This document shows, piece after piece, positions 5,249-5,623 of a stretch of DNA of 5,623 nucleotides. Where the stretch lies: contig JANLPY010000696.1 of the NCBI GenBank assembly GCA_031367505.1, positions 1-5,623 of the forward strand, in the 5' to 3' direction. The position numbers were made by a program, and so were the translations under genes. Numbering within the stretch: position 1 is the stretch's first letter; each line of letters starts with the position of its first letter. The DNA is from JAKFWF01 sp031367505. Its GTDB lineage: Bacteria; Pseudomonadota; Alphaproteobacteria; Rhizobiales; Hyphomicrobiaceae. The notes under the pieces are model-generated. The model did no database searches. It was not told the DNA's origin and saw only the letters and a program-made list of their open reading frames with translations.

Positions 5249-5440
5249 CTAAGCCGAGCAGCGGCCGCGCGGTCCGGCAACGCGTTCGGCCTTGAGGTCG
5301 GCGACGATGGACAGTGTCCCCTTCCCTTCCGCGTATTCGCGGAAGGGACGACTCTCGACGTCAGCCTCGGGCTCGTTGATCGCCCGCAGGCCCCCAAGAT
5401 ACTGCGGCAACGGTCGCCGCCGCTTTCCCGCGAGCTGCAC
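5249..5440 (-). pseudogene. Minus-strand coding-like fragment, probably the 3' end of an IS-interrupted gene
   Basis: Sixty-three codons open on the minus strand, ending in TAG at 5249-5251. Third codon positions are mostly G or C and the peptide looks natural (YLGGLRAINEPEADVESRP, then FREYAEGKGTLSIVADLKAE), so it may be real coding sequence. It opens immediately after an in-frame TAG at the likely insertion-element boundary near 5442, which suggests that the upstream part of the gene was separated by the insertion. No ribosome binding site supports the GTG at 5440 as a natural start. I do not recognise the family. It could instead be chance coding character in GC-rich DNA. Confidence 0.3.
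5323..5348. repeat. 11-bp perfect hairpin
   Basis: TCCCTTCCGCG (5323-5333) and CGCGGAAGGGA (5338-5348) are perfectly complementary around the 4-base loop TATT. This is the strongest short hairpin noticed in the window. No T-run follows on either strand, so it is not a classical intrinsic terminator. It lies inside the minus-strand coding-like fragment, at PFREYAEG, and could be a chance result of codon use, a structural RNA element, or a Rho-assisted end for convergent transcripts. Confidence 0.45.
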
Positions 5441-5441
5441 C

Positions 5442-5623
5442 TAGTGGCCTGAATCACCTAAAGGACCGGGTACAGGCTCTTGAGCTTGATGCGGGCGTCG
5501 GCGGTTGTAAAGCGCCAGTCGGCTTTGGCGTTGTGGGTGTTGCGGCGCTTCAGCCACGCCTCGACCTCTCGTTCCAGCATCTGCCGGTTGGGAATGCGGC
5601 GGTCGAGACATTGGCCTGAGAGC
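5442..5623 (-). mobile_element. IS630-family insertion sequence, one end (partial)
   Basis: The 3' part of an IS630-like transposase lies at the right edge, oriented leftwards. The element's end should be just beyond its stop codon, and a TA at 5442-5443 followed by GTGGCCTGAATCACC is a plausible boundary because IS630 elements insert at and duplicate TA. The opposite end and the matching inverted repeat are outside the window, so the boundary is inferred. Confidence 0.5.
5458..5623 (-). CDS. IS630-family transposase, C-terminal end (5' partial)
   Basis: The minus strand is open from the right edge to TAG at 5458-5460, giving 54 residues. It starts LSGQCLDRRIPNRQMLEREV and contains EAWLKRRN and ADWRFTTADARIKLKSLYP. 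This is the typical tail of IS630/Tc1-mariner-type DDE transposases, where the final catalytic acidic residue precedes the QCLDRRIP segment and the protein ends in WxFTTxDARIKLxxLYP. The catalytic residues are outside the window. Whether the rest of the element is intact cannot be seen. Its presence next to a cydA stump and a disrupted exporter marks this side as an unstable flank of the sulfur locus. Confidence 0.88.
   Translation of the reverse strand, partial: LSGQCLDRRIPNRQMLEREVEAWLKRRNTHNAKADWRFTTADARIKLKSLYPVL

Noticed and set aside
1..5623. CRISPR array, tRNA or rRNA gene
   Set aside because: No regularly spaced direct repeats, tRNA cloverleaf or rRNA-like conserved stretch was seen on either strand.

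Overview
The window is a sulfur-metabolism locus, largely intact on the left and broken on the right, from what looks like an alphaproteobacterium of the Bradyrhizobium, Nitrobacter, Afipia or Rhodopseudomonas kind. That placement rests on the GC-rich codon use, strong Shine-Dalgarno sites and the flavour of the proteins. The genus is an inference and cannot be fixed from the sequence alone. All recognisable genes up to about 5240 lie on the + strand.

Left part (1-1380). The last 49 codons of a YeeE/YedE-family membrane transporter enter at the edge. An AT-rich promoter-like gap follows, then a small exported class I cytochrome c with CXXCH and an axial Met. Next is a Crp/Fnr-superfamily regulator that lacks the FNR iron-sulfur cysteines but has a Cys-X5-Cys pair in its sensor domain.

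Middle part (1381-3990). A perfect 15-bp palindrome (TGTGAC-TTA-GTCACA) lies in the only sizeable gap between the regulator and a tight run of genes. These encode a 70-aa DUF2892 membrane protein, a 52-aa unrecognised membrane peptide joined to it by an ATGA overlap, two half-size YeeE/YedE proteins and a Blh/ETHE1-like persulfide dioxygenase. The likely sense of the unit is that reduced sulfur (thiosulfate or sulfane sulfur) is moved by the YeeE proteins, persulfide is oxidised to sulfite in the cytoplasm, and sulfite would be exported by a TauE/SafE protein. The Crp/Fnr protein takes the place that the ArsR-type BigR/SqrR repressors hold in comparable clusters.

Right part (3991-5623). This part is decaying. 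A 72-aa exported peptide of unknown nature comes first. The TauE/SafE gene that follows is split by a frame change whose form suggests a 28-bp deletion between TGCGCG repeats. Then comes a roughly 50-residue stump of cytochrome bd oxidase subunit I (cydA) that has lost its conserved haem-ligand His. After that are an unrecognised minus-strand coding-like fragment and the 3' end of an IS630-family transposase running off the right edge. The sulfite-export and bd-oxidase arms therefore appear lost at this locus while uptake, oxidation and regulation remain intact.
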